Assembly: GCF_900115075.1 (NCBI RefSeq)
Contig: NZ_FOVG01000007.1
Coordinates: 62,001-126,000, forward strand
Direction: 5' to 3'
Length of the DNA: 64,000 nucleotides
Source of the DNA: Candidatus Pantoea varia
Lineage (GTDB): Bacteria > Pseudomonadota > Gammaproteobacteria > Enterobacterales > Enterobacteriaceae
Shown here: piece by piece, positions 38,589 through 48,285 of the stretch
How positions within the stretch are numbered: position 1 is the stretch's first letter
Layout of the letters: each line of letters begins with the position of its first letter
The notes under the pieces: generated by a model
The model's input: the letters and a program-made list of their open reading frames with translations, nothing else
What the model was told of the DNA's origin: nothing
The model's database searches: none
Program-made: the position numbers and the translations under genes

Positions 38589-40784
38589 CTGAAACGTCCA
38601 GTTTATCATGATGCCGAGGCAGCTCGTCTCGACGCACTTAAGCAGTATAATCTGATGGATTCACCGCCGACCGATGCGCTGGATCGCCTCACCACGCTTG
38701 CTGCGCGGCTGTTTCGGGTTCCTGTCGCTTTTGTGTCGCTTATCGACGAGAAGCGGCAGTTCTTTGCCTCCCGCTATGGTTTAAATATCTCAGGGACATC
38801 GCGCAACGTCGCCTTCTGTCACCATACGCTGGCACAGGGCGACATCCTCTGCGTGCCCGATACGCTGAAAGATCCGCGCTTTCGCGACAGTCCGCTGGTA
38901 CACGGCTACCCCTTTATCCGCTTTTACGCGGGGATCCCGCTCTCGACCCCGGATGGCCATCATATTGGCACGGTCTGCCTGACCGACAGCCATCCGCGTG
39001 AGCCGCTGACCGCAGAGGATAGGAAGCATCTGAGTGATATCGCCGTGCTGGTGATGGATCGCATGGAGATGCATCGTCTGGAGATATTGCGCTACACCAG
39101 CCAGCAGCGGCTTCAGGCAATCTCGACCACTTCTCCTGATGCCATTGTCTGCACCGACCTGCGGCGCGGTATCACCTTCTGGAACCCGGCTGCCACGGCG
39201 CTATTCGGCTACAGTGCAGAGGAGATGCGTGGTCAGTACGTCAGCGAGCTGATTCCGGTTCGCTGCCAGACTGACTACCGTAATGAACTGGCCCGGATTA
39301 CCTCTGATGAAGCGGCTATCTCGCACCCCCGCTCGCTGCAGATATGGGGTGTGACGCGCGACGGTCGTGAATTCCCGGCAGAAGTCTCTTTTTCGGGCTG
39401 GCGTGAAGAGGGCGAGCGGCTGGTGGGCATGATCATCCGTGATGTCACGGCCCGTTATGAGAGTGAGGCGCGGCTCTGTGAGCTGGCATCAATGGATATG
39501 CTAACGCGTCTCGCCAGCCGTAGCGCATTTATGGAGCAGGTCGTACTACTGACTAAAGCGGATGTTCCTTATACATTACTGATGACCGATCTCGATGGTT
39601 TTAAAGAGGTTAACGATACACTGGGGCATGCTGCCGGAGATGCGCTGCTGTGTCATGTGGCTGAACAGATTCGCACGGTGTGCGCCAGTGCCGTAACGGC
39701 TGCCCGGTTGGGCGGTGATGAATTTGTAATCCTGTTAGCGGGCGGGAGCGCAGAAGCGGCGATCACGGCGGAAAAATTGATTGCAGCCGTACAGACGCCG
39801 TTCCGCTATCACGACTCACCCGTGGTGGTGGGTGCCAGCACCGGCATTGCTTCCTATCCCGAGCATGGACGCGATCCCTCCTCGGTGATGTCCGCCGCTG
39901 ACCTGGCGCTCTACCGTGCCAAAGCGTCAGGAAAAGGTTGCAGTATCCTGTTTATGCCCGCGTTTCGTGAAGCGGAGCAGCAGCGCCGCCGCTTTGAGCG
40001 TGAACTGGAAACGGCGGTGCGACAGCAGCAGTTCACGCTCTATTACCAGCCCCGCTACGACGTTGAGAGTGGCAAACTGACTGGCTGCGAGACACTGGTA
40101 CGCTGGCAGCATCCGACGCGCGGGCTACTGTTGCCTGCCGAATTTATCGGCATGCTGGTTAAGAGTCCGCTTTCAGTAACGCTGGGGGAATGGATCATCC
40201 GCAGCGCTCTGGCACAGGTCCGGCAGTGGCAGGTTCGCTCGCCTCAGCTTCGCGTCAGTATCAACCTGTTCCCGCGCCAGTTAGCAGGCAACAGTCTGGA
40301 AGCGGTGATCCGTGAAAGTGCCGGAGGCGATGCTGGCTTCGTTGAGCTGGAAGTGGATGAACCACTGCTCGCTGTGCTGGTGCAGGACATGCCGGTTCAG
40401 GTTGAAGCGGTACGCCGGACCGGTGCCTCGTTCGTTATCGATCATTACGGACGCACGCTGGGGGCGATTAACCTGCTGCGCTATAACTTTGTGGCAGGCT
40501 TTAAAATTGATAAGTCGCTGACGCACGAGCTGGGTTCCAGCATGCGGGTGAGAATGATGTTCCGGGCCATTACCGCGCTCGGCAACAGCCTGGGGATCCG
40601 GGTGGCCGCAGAAGGCGTGGAAGACAAAGAGCAGATCGCTTTTGTCACCACTGCCGGATGCGACATTATGCAGGGCAATGGCCTTTGCCGGCCAATGACG
40701 CCGGCGGAATTTGAGGCGATGCTCTGTGGGGAAGAGCACTATCCATCCGCGGTTGCCAGCAGTCACGATGTGACGCCACACTGA
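38589..40784 (+). CDS. GAF-PAS-GGDEF-EAL protein, probable CTG start (731 aa)
   Basis: A soluble cyclic-di-GMP enzyme. GAF (about residues 25-160, same type as in the two GAF-EAL proteins), PAS (about 170-290: ISTTSPDAIVCTD, FWNPAATALFGY), GGDEF with an intact LGGDEF loop (about 300-460), EAL domain (about 470-720) that is degenerate: EAL reads ETL and DDFGTG reads DHYGRT, though AEGVE remains. It should be a cyclase. No ATG, GTG or TTG lies between the upstream stop (38568) and the ATG at 38655, which would cut off the N-terminal helix LDALKQYNLMDSP typical of this GAF family and has no ribosome site. A CTG at 38589 has AGAGGAG 7 bases before it. Confidence 0.85.
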   Translation: MKRPVYHDAEAARLDALKQYNLMDSPPTDALDRLTTLAARLFRVPVAFVSLIDEKRQFFASRYGLNISGTSRNVAFCHHTLAQGDILCVPDTLKDPRFRDSPLVHGYPFIRFYAGIPLSTPDGHHIGTVCLTDSHPREPLTAEDRKHLSDIAVLVMDRMEMHRLEILRYTSQQRLQAISTTSPDAIVCTDLRRGITFWNPAATALFGYSAEEMRGQYVSELIPVRCQTDYRNELARITSDEAAISHPRSLQIWGVTRDGREFPAEVSFSGWREEGERLVGMIIRDVTARYESEARLCELASMDMLTRLASRSAFMEQVVLLTKADVPYTLLMTDLDGFKEVNDTLGHAAGDALLCHVAEQIRTVCASAVTAARLGGDEFVILLAGGSAEAAITAEKLIAAVQTPFRYHDSPVVVGASTGIASYPEHGRDPSSVMSAADLALYRAKASGKGCSILFMPAFREAEQQRRRFERELETAVRQQQFTLYYQPRYDVESGKLTGCETLVRWQHPTRGLLLPAEFIGMLVKSPLSVTLGEWIIRSALAQVRQWQVRSPQLRVSINLFPRQLAGNSLEAVIRESAGGDAGFVELEVDEPLLAVLVQDMPVQVEAVRRTGASFVIDHYGRTLGAINLLRYNFVAGFKIDKSLTHELGSSMRVRMMFRAITALGNSLGIRVAAEGVEDKEQIAFVTTAGCDIMQGNGLCRPMTPAEFEAMLCGEEHYPSAVASSHDVTPH

Positions 40785-40835
40785 TCGATATGCCCGTGAC
40801 AGGCAAAGAGCAGGCTGATCGGCGCCTGCTTTTGG

Positions 40836-41405
40836 TCAGCATTCAGGCCGATATTCCTGTTTGAGGAAGCCGAAGATCCAGTCATCCTGCCACTGGCCGT
40901 CGATAAAGAAGTTCTGCCGCAATGTCCCTTCCTGAACAAAACCCGCAGAAAGCAGAGTGCGACGAGAGGCCGCATTACCCGCTGTTACCGTGGCGGTCAG
41001 CTTGCGATAGTCCAGCTGCTCAAAGCAAAACGCGATGGTGGCATGAAGCGACTCGCTGCCATATCCTTTGCCCTGCGCGTCGGCAGCCAGAATAAAACCA
41101 AACTCCGCAATGCCTTCACCGCGATCGATAAACCCGCAGAAACCAGCCGGTAAACCCGATGTCTTCTCCTCGATCACCAGACACAGCCAGTGTTTGCAGC
41201 CAGGATACCAGGCTGGCAGGCGGACATCAAAAGAGTGGGTTCTGATCTCCTCTGCGCTGCGTGGGTCGCTGATGTACTTCATTACAGATCGATCCTGACT
41301 GACCACCAGATAAAAAGCCCAATCTTCTTCGCGCAGCGGACGGTAAGTCAGGCGTGGCGAGGTGACGTGCGGTGGCATTGCTGGCGGTAAATCTTCAGTG
41401 GACAT
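40836..41405 (-). CDS. GNAT acetyltransferase, RimJ/RimL type (189 aa)
   Basis: The RimJ/RimL-like pattern is clear: SPRLTYRPLREEDW at the N terminus, DAQGKGYGSESLHATIAF as the acetyl-CoA loop, and NAASRRTLLSAGFVQEGTLR near the end. Substrates of this class range from ribosomal proteins to small amines; none can be named here. The ATG at 41405 is chosen because the domain begins just after it and AGAG lies upstream; the frame is open further upstream. Confidence 0.88.
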   Translation of the reverse strand: MSTEDLPPAMPPHVTSPRLTYRPLREEDWAFYLVVSQDRSVMKYISDPRSAEEIRTHSFDVRLPAWYPGCKHWLCLVIEEKTSGLPAGFCGFIDRGEGIAEFGFILAADAQGKGYGSESLHATIAFCFEQLDYRKLTATVTAGNAASRRTLLSAGFVQEGTLRQNFFIDGQWQDDWIFGFLKQEYRPEC

Positions 41406-41572
41406 CGTGCTACTCTCTGCGTGTCGAATCGGTAAGGCGATGGCGCAAAAATAGCACAGAGTTCCTGACGGGCACATTGGCTGTTATCGCTCCCCTGCGG
41501 GTGATCCGCGCACTTCGTTGCTACGCTTTTAGCCTGATGACTCAATATTGAAACTGATGAGAGTAATTCCCA

Positions 41573-42142
41573 ATGGATCTGAATATGTTTGAAGCCGCAG
41601 CCTGGGCTGGGCTGGGGGCAGCTGCAACTGATCCGCAAGCTGGATTCCGTTATCTGACGCTCTGTACCGTGGATGTTGCACTGCGACCACAGGCGCGCAC
41701 TGTGGTATTGCGCCAGTGTGCCGACAGCCGCCGGATACTGACCTTTCATACTGATGTGCGCAGTCCGAAGTGGCAGGAGATGGCGGCGAACCCGCAGGTT
41801 ACCGTACTGGGATATTGCCATCAGCGCCGTCTGCAATTGCGGATGGCGGGGCAGGCTGAGTGTTATGCTCCGGGAAGCGATGTTGCCCAGGCAGCGTGGC
41901 GAATGTTACCGCCGCACACGCGGCAGACTTATACCGGCGGACCACCGGGTGAAGCACGGGCAAAGGCTGGTGATGCGCCTGAAGCGACAACAGCGGAAGC
42001 GGGAGAATCTCGCTTTGGCGTGGTCATCGTGAGGGTCAGCGTACTGGACGCTTATCAGCTTCAGCGAAATGATAATCAGCGCGCCCTGTTTCGCTATGCC
42101 TCTGATGGCGGGTTGCAGGGAAGCGAGTGGCTCAACCCCTGA
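41573..42142 (+). CDS. Pyridoxamine 5'-phosphate oxidase-fold flavoprotein (189 aa)
   Basis: A PNPOx-like split-barrel protein, probably FMN-binding: RYLTLCTVD, ARTVVLRQCADSRRILTFHTD, then SPKWQEMAANPQVTVLGYC and RLQLRMAGQAE. This matches the subfamily related to, but not identical with, PdxH. The C-terminal PdxH signature is not evident, so vitamin B6 synthesis is not claimed. The ATG follows GAGAG. Divergent from the acetyltransferase gene. Confidence 0.82.
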   Translation: MDLNMFEAAAWAGLGAAATDPQAGFRYLTLCTVDVALRPQARTVVLRQCADSRRILTFHTDVRSPKWQEMAANPQVTVLGYCHQRRLQLRMAGQAECYAPGSDVAQAAWRMLPPHTRQTYTGGPPGEARAKAGDAPEATTAEAGESRFGVVIVRVSVLDAYQLQRNDNQRALFRYASDGGLQGSEWLNP

Positions 42143-42438
42143 TCCGATGCGGCTGATTCACTTCAGACCCGGTTAGCCCCGGATTGCTCATCTCCTCCTC
42201 TTTCTCCGGGCAAGCAGCGAAACAGATTTGACTGCTTTCCGCTACGCTTTTCATTTTTACTCTTCCGCGTCGCTTATCAGATTTTAGCGCCATTTTATCT
42301 TAACATGGCGTCGTTTTTCTGCTTTTTCCTATCTTTTGCTATTGTTTGTGCCAGGCTTTAATCAACCGAAAAGTAGTCATTTATGCTCAAGGTCCGGAAA
42401 AGTACAAATGATCGCTCTGTATGACAGGCAGGTTCACC

Positions 42439-43905
42439 ATGCACAATCAACCTCCTGAAAAACCAGGGCCAGAGTGTAGCGACCAGGTGATAAGCCTGGC
42501 AGAAGAAACCGTTGAGGTCTCGAAACAACGAGTTATTGATGGTCACGTCAGGGTTACCCGTCAGGTCACTGAGCATCCGCAGACGATTGCGCTGATGCTC
42601 CGGCATCAGACTGCAGAAATAGAGCGCATTCCTAAGTCGGAACGGCTGGCTGAGATGCCGGAGATTCGTGAAGAAAATGGCGTGCTGATCATTCCGATCG
42701 TTGAAGAGGAAGTTGAGATTGTTCGTCATCTGGTGCTGAAAGAGGAGTGGCATATCCGCAAGGTTGTCAGCGAGGAGGCTGCAGAACAGGTGGTCTCCCT
42801 GCGTAAACAGCGTGCTTATCTGACCCAAACACCCTATTCAGAGCCGTCCGAATCCATCACCGAGGAACACAACATGGCACGTGAAACAATCGTAACAATG
42901 TTCAGCAATATCTCACTGGCAGAGGGTGCAAAGCGTAACCTGATCAAGGCCGGGTTCCTTGATGATGACATTGATATCATTTCCGGTGATCGCTTGCGTA
43001 CCGAAGGTCACGAAGCCCGTCACCCGGGCTTCTGGCAGCGCCTGTTTGGGAATACGCTGGAAGAAGATCAGGCCGAAGTCTATGAAGACGCCATGCGTAC
43101 CGGTGGCGTGGTGCTATCACTGCGGGCCGATGAAGATGCGCTACCGCGCGCACTGGGCATCCTGGATGCACATGAAGAACTGACTGAGCGCAGTGCGGCC
43201 GTACCAGATGAATACACTGACGGTGATGGCCTGACTGCATCCGCCAGTGGAACGATTCCGGATAACGCACCCGTCGACCTGCTTCATACCGATCCTGCTC
43301 ATCGCGTCGCTGGCCGTTCGGCCCTGACCGGTGACGAAAGTGACGAGGATGTGCTGCGTCTCGCCGAGGAGCGACTGGAAGTGGGTAAACGTCTGGTCAG
43401 TGAAGGCTCAACACGCGTGCGCCGCTACACTGTCACGGATCAGGTGACAGAAAATGTCTCGCTGCATGAGCAGCACGCCGAAATCTTCCGTCGTCCGGTC
43501 AGCGAAACGGGCTCATCCACCCATGTTGACTGGTCTGAAAAAACGGTTGAAGTGGAAGAGACGCATGAGCAGCCGGTGATTAATAAGACCGCGCAGATCA
43601 TTGAAGAAGTGGTGCTGCGCAAAGAAGCCAGCGATCGGGTTGAAACTATCAACGATTCGGTACGCCGTCAGGAAGTGGATATTGACCTTGCCAGTACCGA
43701 TCCTCTCAGTGCAGACCCGATAACCGGCAATCGTACTGTGCCCGCTCCGCTATCTGAAAGCACCCATCAGGTCCGCGCTGACCACGATACCCGTTCCTTA
43801 ACGCCAGGCAGTGAGCCGGTGCACAAAGAGGGTTTCGCGGAGAAGGCCGGGGATAAAATCGCTGAAGCGAAAGAGAAGGTCGAAGACAAGTTTAAAAAGC
43901 CATAA
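42439..43905 (+). CDS. DUF2382 protein, apparent fusion of two stress genes (488 aa)
   Basis: The first 140 residues are one DUF2382 (YsnF/AvaK) domain: DQVISLAEETVEVSKQ, then VLIIPIVEEEVEIVRHLVLK. At residue 146 a second unit begins (METIVTMF-like: MARETIVTMFSNI), a small domain of the kind found before DUF2382 in YsnF-like proteins, then a long acidic linker and a second DUF2382 domain (LRLAEERLEVGKRLVSEG). The Met of the second unit (42874) has GAGGAAC 6 bases upstream, which looks like a natural start. DUF2382 proteins are stress-induced and often associated with oxidative or desiccation tolerance; function unknown. A Lys-rich helical tail (KAGDKIAEAKEKVEDK) closes it. The ATG at 42439 follows GGCAGG. 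Confidence 0.85.
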   Translation: MHNQPPEKPGPECSDQVISLAEETVEVSKQRVIDGHVRVTRQVTEHPQTIALMLRHQTAEIERIPKSERLAEMPEIREENGVLIIPIVEEEVEIVRHLVLKEEWHIRKVVSEEAAEQVVSLRKQRAYLTQTPYSEPSESITEEHNMARETIVTMFSNISLAEGAKRNLIKAGFLDDDIDIISGDRLRTEGHEARHPGFWQRLFGNTLEEDQAEVYEDAMRTGGVVLSLRADEDALPRALGILDAHEELTERSAAVPDEYTDGDGLTASASGTIPDNAPVDLLHTDPAHRVAGRSALTGDESDEDVLRLAEERLEVGKRLVSEGSTRVRRYTVTDQVTENVSLHEQHAEIFRRPVSETGSSTHVDWSEKTVEVEETHEQPVINKTAQIIEEVVLRKEASDRVETINDSVRRQEVDIDLASTDPLSADPITGNRTVPAPLSESTHQVRADHDTRSLTPGSEPVHKEGFAEKAGDKIAEAKEKVEDKFKKP

Positions 43906-43939
43906 TGCTGTAACGATGATTTTCGCATCTAATGCCTGA

Positions 43940-43966
43940 AAACCCGTCTCTGGCGGGTTTGTTTGC
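43940..43966 (+). terminator. Terminator after the DUF2382 gene
   Basis: A 7-bp stem (AAACCCG / CGGGTTT), 7-base loop, then TGTTTG. Confidence 0.7.
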
Positions 43967-44081
43967 GTCAGGGAAGCTTAAAAATTGCTAGCATCATCCA
44001 GCGCTAACATACCCATTATACTGTTTTATATAAGTTTATTCACACTATTTGCCTGAAAACAAAAATGTGGCTTAGCCTTGA

Positions 44082-44098
44082 AGTCCCGATTGGGGACT
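44082..44098. promoter_or_regulatory. Possible HigA operator
   Basis: AGTCCC-GATTG-GGGACT, a perfect 6-bp inverted repeat, about 40 bases upstream of the higB remnant; half-site GAGTCCC recurs at 44107. Confidence 0.5.
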
Positions 44099-44136
44099 AT
44101 TAAATGAGTCCCACAATGTGACAACAGGGAACGTCA

Positions 44137-44277
44137 GTGCGAATTATCTCGATCGCGTCTCTCAAGCGATTCTGGGAGGCCCAGAATCAGGCGGAGCAGC
44201 CGCTAAGAGCATGGGTAGATGAAGTCAGTAAGGCTCAATGGAAAACGCCAATACGGTGGAAATGTGATGGCTTATAA
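44137..44277 (+). pseudogene. higB toxin remnant
   Basis: A GTG-initiated frame encodes 46 residues that match the N-terminal half of HigB_toxin-family mRNA interferases: RIISIASLKRFWEAQNQAEQPLRAWVDEV, then KAQWKTP. A stop (TAA) comes where the catalytic half should begin; the residues needed for RNA cleavage are missing. The toxin should be inactive. Confidence 0.8.
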
Positions 44278-44580
44278 ATCAAACCGATTCATTGTGAAGC
44301 AGATTATGAAGCCGCTCTGGCTGCCGTATCTCCACTGTTCGATAACGAGCCAGAACCGGGAAGTGAAGCCGGGGACTTTCTGGAAGTCATGATCCTGCTT
44401 ATCGAAAAATACGAGCAGGAACATTATCCGATTGAGGCACCCGATCCGGTAGAAGCGATTAAATTCCACATGGAGCAGATGGGGCAGACAGCGAAAGACT
44501 TAGTGCCGGCGATTGGACGCCAGAACCGCGTCTATGAGGTACTGAATCATAAGCGTGCGCTGACTCCGGAACCTGCATAA
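44278..44580 (+). pseudogene. higA antitoxin remnant
   Basis: In the same frame, directly after the higB stop, the sequence codes for IKPIHCEADYEAALAAVSPL and on to an XRE-type helix-turn-helix (MEQMGQTAKDLVPAIG, VYEVLNHKRALT), then ends after PEPA. This is a COG5499-type HigA without its start codon and without its C-terminal segment. A deletion seems to have joined the middle of higB to the start of higA and removed the end of higA. An internal ATG at 44389 could make a shortened DNA-binding fragment. Confidence 0.75.
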
Positions 44581-44932
44581 AATGTTTAATATTCCGCTCG
44601 CATCCCTTGTAGGCTCTGCCCAATCCCAAACGATAAGCGTCCCGTAACCGAAGCCCGCGATGTGCGGACTTTTTTGTCCTGCGGTTGTCCTGCGGTATAG
44701 TATTGAATCCTGACCCAGCCAAATCTGTGACGGCATAAACCACAACATCCCAGACCGGCAAGCCCTGAATCAGCCCCCCGCGTTGTGAACACCACGATCC
44801 CTGACTACCCTTGCTGTTTGTTTCTCTCCTCAAACGGGCCGGATAGCCCGAACGCCGGGTTTGCATCTGCAATTTTTAGTCATTAACGGCAGGCGATCGT
44901 GAATCTGCCGTGCATTATCAACCAGGGATATC
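44581..44932. other. Gene-free region with a terminator-like hairpin
   Basis: CCGC-GATGT-GCGG followed by ACTTTTTT (about 44660-44680) looks like the terminator of a lost plus-strand gene. GTCCTGCGGT occurs twice in tandem (44686-44707). The open frames on the minus strand overlap each other and lack ribosome sites. Confidence 0.5.
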
Positions 44933-47470
44933 ATGACAGAACAACGCAACGGCGATCATTATCGCGCTGATGAGCACATCGACCCCTATGTCTCGGTACA
45001 GGGTGCAAGAACGCATAATCTCAAGGATGTTTCGCTGCGGTTTCCCCGAAACGCTATGGTGGTGTTCACGGGCGTTTCAGGCTCCGGTAAATCGTCACTT
45101 GCCTTTGATACGATCTATGCGGAAGCCCAGCGCCGGTTTATTGAATCCGTTTCGCCACATGCCCGTCGTCTGATCGATCAGGCCGCTGCGCCGGATGTGG
45201 ATAACATTGACGGACTTCCGCCTGCGGTGGCGCTTCAGCAGAGCAGGGCTGGCGCGCAGGAGCGTTCTACGGTGGGCAGCCTCACCCGAATTTCCGTCAC
45301 GTTGCGCCTGCTGTTTTCCCGTGCGGGCGCAAGGCCTGACGGTGTGCCCTTTATGACTGCTGATTATTTCTCGCCTAATAATCCTGAAGGCGCCTGTCCG
45401 CATTGCCAGGGACTGGGAAGAGTTCACACCGTCAAAACTGAATCGATGGTGCCGGATGGCTCATTGAGCATCCGGCAGGGTGCCATAGCCTCCTGGCCCA
45501 GAGGGTGGCATAACAAGAACCTGCGTAGCATCCTTGAGACGCTGGGTTACGATGTCGATGCGCCCTGGCATACGCTTTCAGCCCGTGATCAGCAGTGGAT
45601 ATTGCTGACTGACGATCAGCCCTCGGTGCCAATTTTTGCTGGTCTGAATGCTGAGCAGCGTGAAAAAGCGCTGGCGGCAGGCGAAGAGCCTGCCTACACC
45701 GGCACCTACACCAGTGCGGCAAAAATCGTGCTGCAGAGTTATTCGGGTGGCAGCGAGACGACGAAGAAACGGCTGGCGCGCTTTGTCACGGTGACTCCCT
45801 GTTCTGAATGCCACGGTAAAAGACTTAACCGTAACGCGCTGTCCGTGACCTTTGCCGGTCATGACATTGCCAGCCTGAGTGAGCTGTCGGTCTCTGAGCT
45901 TGCAGAACTGCTGAAGCCTTATGCGAGTGGTACCTCATCAGACCTGCCGGAAGAGGCCGCGCTGCGGGAGGCGGTTATCCGGATGGCGTCGGATATTGCG
46001 ATGCGGCTTGATCAGCTGAACACGCTGGGGCTGGGCCATCTGGCAGCGGGCCGTCGCACGACCATGCTCTCATCCGGCGAGTTGCAGCGCGTGCGTCTGG
46101 CCACCCAGCTGATATCACGGCTGTTTGGCGTGCTTTATGTGCTGGATGAGCCTTCTGCCGGTCTGCATCCCGATGATGTCAACGCGTTGCTCGCGGCCCT
46201 GAAGAATCTGGTGCGTGCAGGTAATTCGCTGGTGGTCGTCGAACATAATATTGATCTTATCGCCGAGGCAGACTGGCTCATCGAGGTCGGCCCCGGCCCG
46301 GGAACGCATGGCGGTGAGATAGTCTATAACGGCGAACCGGCAGGACTTGAAGAAGTCAGTGCCTCACCGACCTCGGGCTATCTCTTCTCCCGCAGCTACA
46401 CCGGGCTGCGCCAGCGTCGCCCTGCAGAGAGCTGGCTTCGGTTTGAGCAGGTCTATTGCAACAATATTGCCGGTATGGATATTGCCATCCCGCTGGAGAG
46501 AATGACGGCAATTACGGGCGTGTCAGGTTCCGGAAAATCGACGCTGCTGAATCGTGTGCTGCCGGAAATGCTCGGCCGTTTTGACAAAACGCCTGACAGT
46601 GAGGAGGGCGAGGAAGAGGATCTGGTGCCGGGCGTTAAGGGGCAGGTGATCAGCGGAAGTGAGGCCATCAGCCGACTGGTCAGAATCGACCAGCGTCCTA
46701 TCGGGCGGACGCCACGCTCGAATCTGGCCACCTACACCGGATTTTTCGACATCGTCCGCAGGCTGTTTGCCGACACCCCCGCAGCGAAAACCAAAGGCTT
46801 CAGCGCCAGCCGGTTTTCATTCAATCTGCCAGCCGGACGCTGTCCTGCGTGTGAAGGACAGGGACAGATTTCAATTGAACTGCTCTTTATGCCCAGCGCC
46901 ACCGCAACCTGCTCAGTCTGCGCGGGCAGCCGCTATAACCCTGAAACGCTGGAGGTGAAGTGGAACAACCTGACGATAGCGGATGTGCTTAATCTCACCG
47001 TGGATGACGCCACTGAGGTATTTCACGGCTATGACGGGATCCAGCGTTCGCTGAAGGCTTTGACGTCGCTGGGTCTGGGATACCTGACGCTGGGTCAGCC
47101 CGCCACTGAACTGTCCGGCGGGGAGTGCCAGCGTATCAAGCTCGCCTGGGAACTGCAGCGCATCCAGCGAACTCCCACGCTCTATCTACTTGATGAACCC
47201 TCGACAGGCCTGCATCCATCGGATATGGACAAACTGCTGATTGTGCTGGATGAACTGGTGAAACGCGGTCACACGGTTGTGATGGCGGAACACACTATGC
47301 GCATAGTGGCAGAAGCAGACTGGGTGATTGATCTGGGTCCCGGTTCGGGACTGAAGGGTGGCAGGGTTGTCTCCTCCGGTTCACCGGAAGAGGTCAGCGC
47401 ATCGGCAGAGAGTCTGACTGCACCCTGGCTTTCCGCACAGCTGAAAAAGAGGGCGGGCGATCCGGGTTAA
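44933..47470 (+). CDS. UvrA-like ABC ATPase (class II, 845 aa)
   Basis: A short UvrA homologue. Two ABC ATPase halves are present: Walker [10 protein letters not shown] (about 46-54) and GVSGSGKST (about 527-535), signature LSSGELQR and LSGGECQR, Walker [12 protein letters not shown] and [11 protein letters not shown]. The CxxC zinc-finger pairs remain ([24 protein letters not shown]). It is about 100 residues shorter than E. coli UvrA, consistent with loss of the UvrB-binding and insertion domains. Such proteins are linked with resistance to DNA-binding drugs (DrrC type) or UvrA2; its exact role here is not known. ATG at 44933 after AGGGAT. Confidence 0.92.
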   Translation: MTEQRNGDHYRADEHIDPYVSVQGARTHNLKDVSLRFPRNAMVVFTGVSGSGKSSLAFDTIYAEAQRRFIESVSPHARRLIDQAAAPDVDNIDGLPPAVALQQSRAGAQERSTVGSLTRISVTLRLLFSRAGARPDGVPFMTADYFSPNNPEGACPHCQGLGRVHTVKTESMVPDGSLSIRQGAIASWPRGWHNKNLRSILETLGYDVDAPWHTLSARDQQWILLTDDQPSVPIFAGLNAEQREKALAAGEEPAYTGTYTSAAKIVLQSYSGGSETTKKRLARFVTVTPCSECHGKRLNRNALSVTFAGHDIASLSELSVSELAELLKPYASGTSSDLPEEAALREAVIRMASDIAMRLDQLNTLGLGHLAAGRRTTMLSSGELQRVRLATQLISRLFGVLYVLDEPSAGLHPDDVNALLAALKNLVRAGNSLVVVEHNIDLIAEADWLIEVGPGPGTHGGEIVYNGEPAGLEEVSASPTSGYLFSRSYTGLRQRRPAESWLRFEQVYCNNIAGMDIAIPLERMTAITGVSGSGKSTLLNRVLPEMLGRFDKTPDSEEGEEEDLVPGVKGQVISGSEAISRLVRIDQRPIGRTPRSNLATYTGFFDIVRRLFADTPAAKTKGFSASRFSFNLPAGRCPACEGQGQISIELLFMPSATATCSVCAGSRYNPETLEVKWNNLTIADVLNLTVDDATEVFHGYDGIQRSLKALTSLGLGYLTLGQPATELSGGECQRIKLAWELQRIQRTPTLYLLDEPSTGLHPSDMDKLLIVLDELVKRGHTVVMAEHTMRIVAEADWVIDLGPGSGLKGGRVVSSGSPEEVSASAESLTAPWLSAQLKKRAGDPG

Positions 47471-47507
47471 TCGGGATGGCTAAGCCGCTAAAACTGGTTT
47501 GACTAAA

Positions 47508-47533
47508 GGGCACAGGGGTAAGCTCCTGTGCCC
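47508..47533. terminator. Terminator between uvrA-like and yoeB genes
   Basis: A perfect 9-bp stem (GGGCACAGG / CCTGTGCCC) with an 8-base loop between convergent genes; a short T run on the minus side. Confidence 0.75.
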
Positions 47534-47534
47534 A

Positions 47535-47789
47535 TCAATAATGATAACGGCATGAGGCAATTAATAAGGCATCCCCACTGACAGCGTAGACCAGCCGGTG
47601 TTCCGCCGTAATCCTGCGGGACCAGAAACCAGCAAGATTATGCTTTAATGGCTCGGGCTTTCCCTTGCCTTCAAAAGGCGCCCTGCTGGCATCTTTGAGA
47701 AGCTCGTTAATTTTTTTGACGGTTTTTTTATCCGTATCTTGCCAGTAAAGATAATCTTCCCAGGCTTCTGCAGACCAGGTCAGTTTCAC
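47535..47789 (-). CDS. yoeB: Toxin YoeB (mRNA interferase)
   Basis: RelE-superfamily ribosome-dependent endonuclease of the yefM-yoeB system. Length 84 matches E. coli YoeB. The catalytic residues are conserved: Glu46 (GKPEPL), Arg65 (EHRLVY), His83 and Tyr84 at the C-terminal end (RYHY). It overlaps the yefM stop by four bases. The toxin appears intact. Confidence 0.95.
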   Translation of the reverse strand: MKLTWSAEAWEDYLYWQDTDKKTVKKINELLKDASRAPFEGKGKPEPLKHNLAGFWSRRITAEHRLVYAVSGDALLIASCRYHY

Positions 47790-48037
47790 TCAATAATATC
47801 CCTGTCAGTGCCATTACCGCGTTGCAGGCTTTCGATGGAATCCATCAACCTGCGCGCATTTTTAGGGGACCGTAGCAGGTAGGCCGTCTCTTCCAGTGAG
47901 TTATATTCTTCAAGCGACATCAGCACGCAGGATTCACCGTTCTGGCGAGTGATCAATACCGGCGCTTTATCTTCAACTGTCTGAACCATAGTGGCTGACA
48001 GATTCTGTCGGGCTTCACTGTAACTAATTGCTCTCAT
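47786..48037 (-). CDS. yefM: Antitoxin YefM
   Basis: Phd/YefM-family antitoxin (83 aa), which binds YoeB with its C-terminal tail and represses the operon with its N-terminal domain ([17 protein letters not shown]). GGAGG precedes the ATG at 48037 at the right distance. A perfect palindrome with a TGTACA core lies upstream. Confidence 0.95.
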   Translation of the reverse strand: MRAISYSEARQNLSATMVQTVEDKAPVLITRQNGESCVLMSLEEYNSLEETAYLLRSPKNARRLMDSIESLQRGNGTDRDIIE

Positions 48038-48063
48038 AGAACCTCCGTAGTGAGTAATACAAA

Positions 48064-48077
48064 TCATTGTACAATGA
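48064..48077. promoter_or_regulatory. YefM operator
   Basis: TCATTGTACAATGA, a perfect 14-base palindrome with the TGTACA core known from E. coli yefM operators, 27 bases upstream of the start. Confidence 0.8.
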
Positions 48078-48285
48078 CTGCTGCTGGTTGGGAAGCCTGG
48101 GTGATAAGACAGGAAATACTGATGGCACTGTGTAACCTGCCACACCCCGGCGGCCTGATAGCGGACTATCCGGAAGATACCGACATCAGACTGCGGAGTC
48201 TGGTCAGACAGCTGACGTTTCAGAGCATCGCTGCACAAAGTGGCAAGCGTTAAGGCAGCCTCACTGATACAAACCTTTTATCCCA

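Noticed and set aside
44660-44707. An attachment site or tRNA end near the UvrA-like gene
   Set aside because: There is a terminator-like hairpin and a short tandem repeat, but no tRNA fold and no integrase gene.
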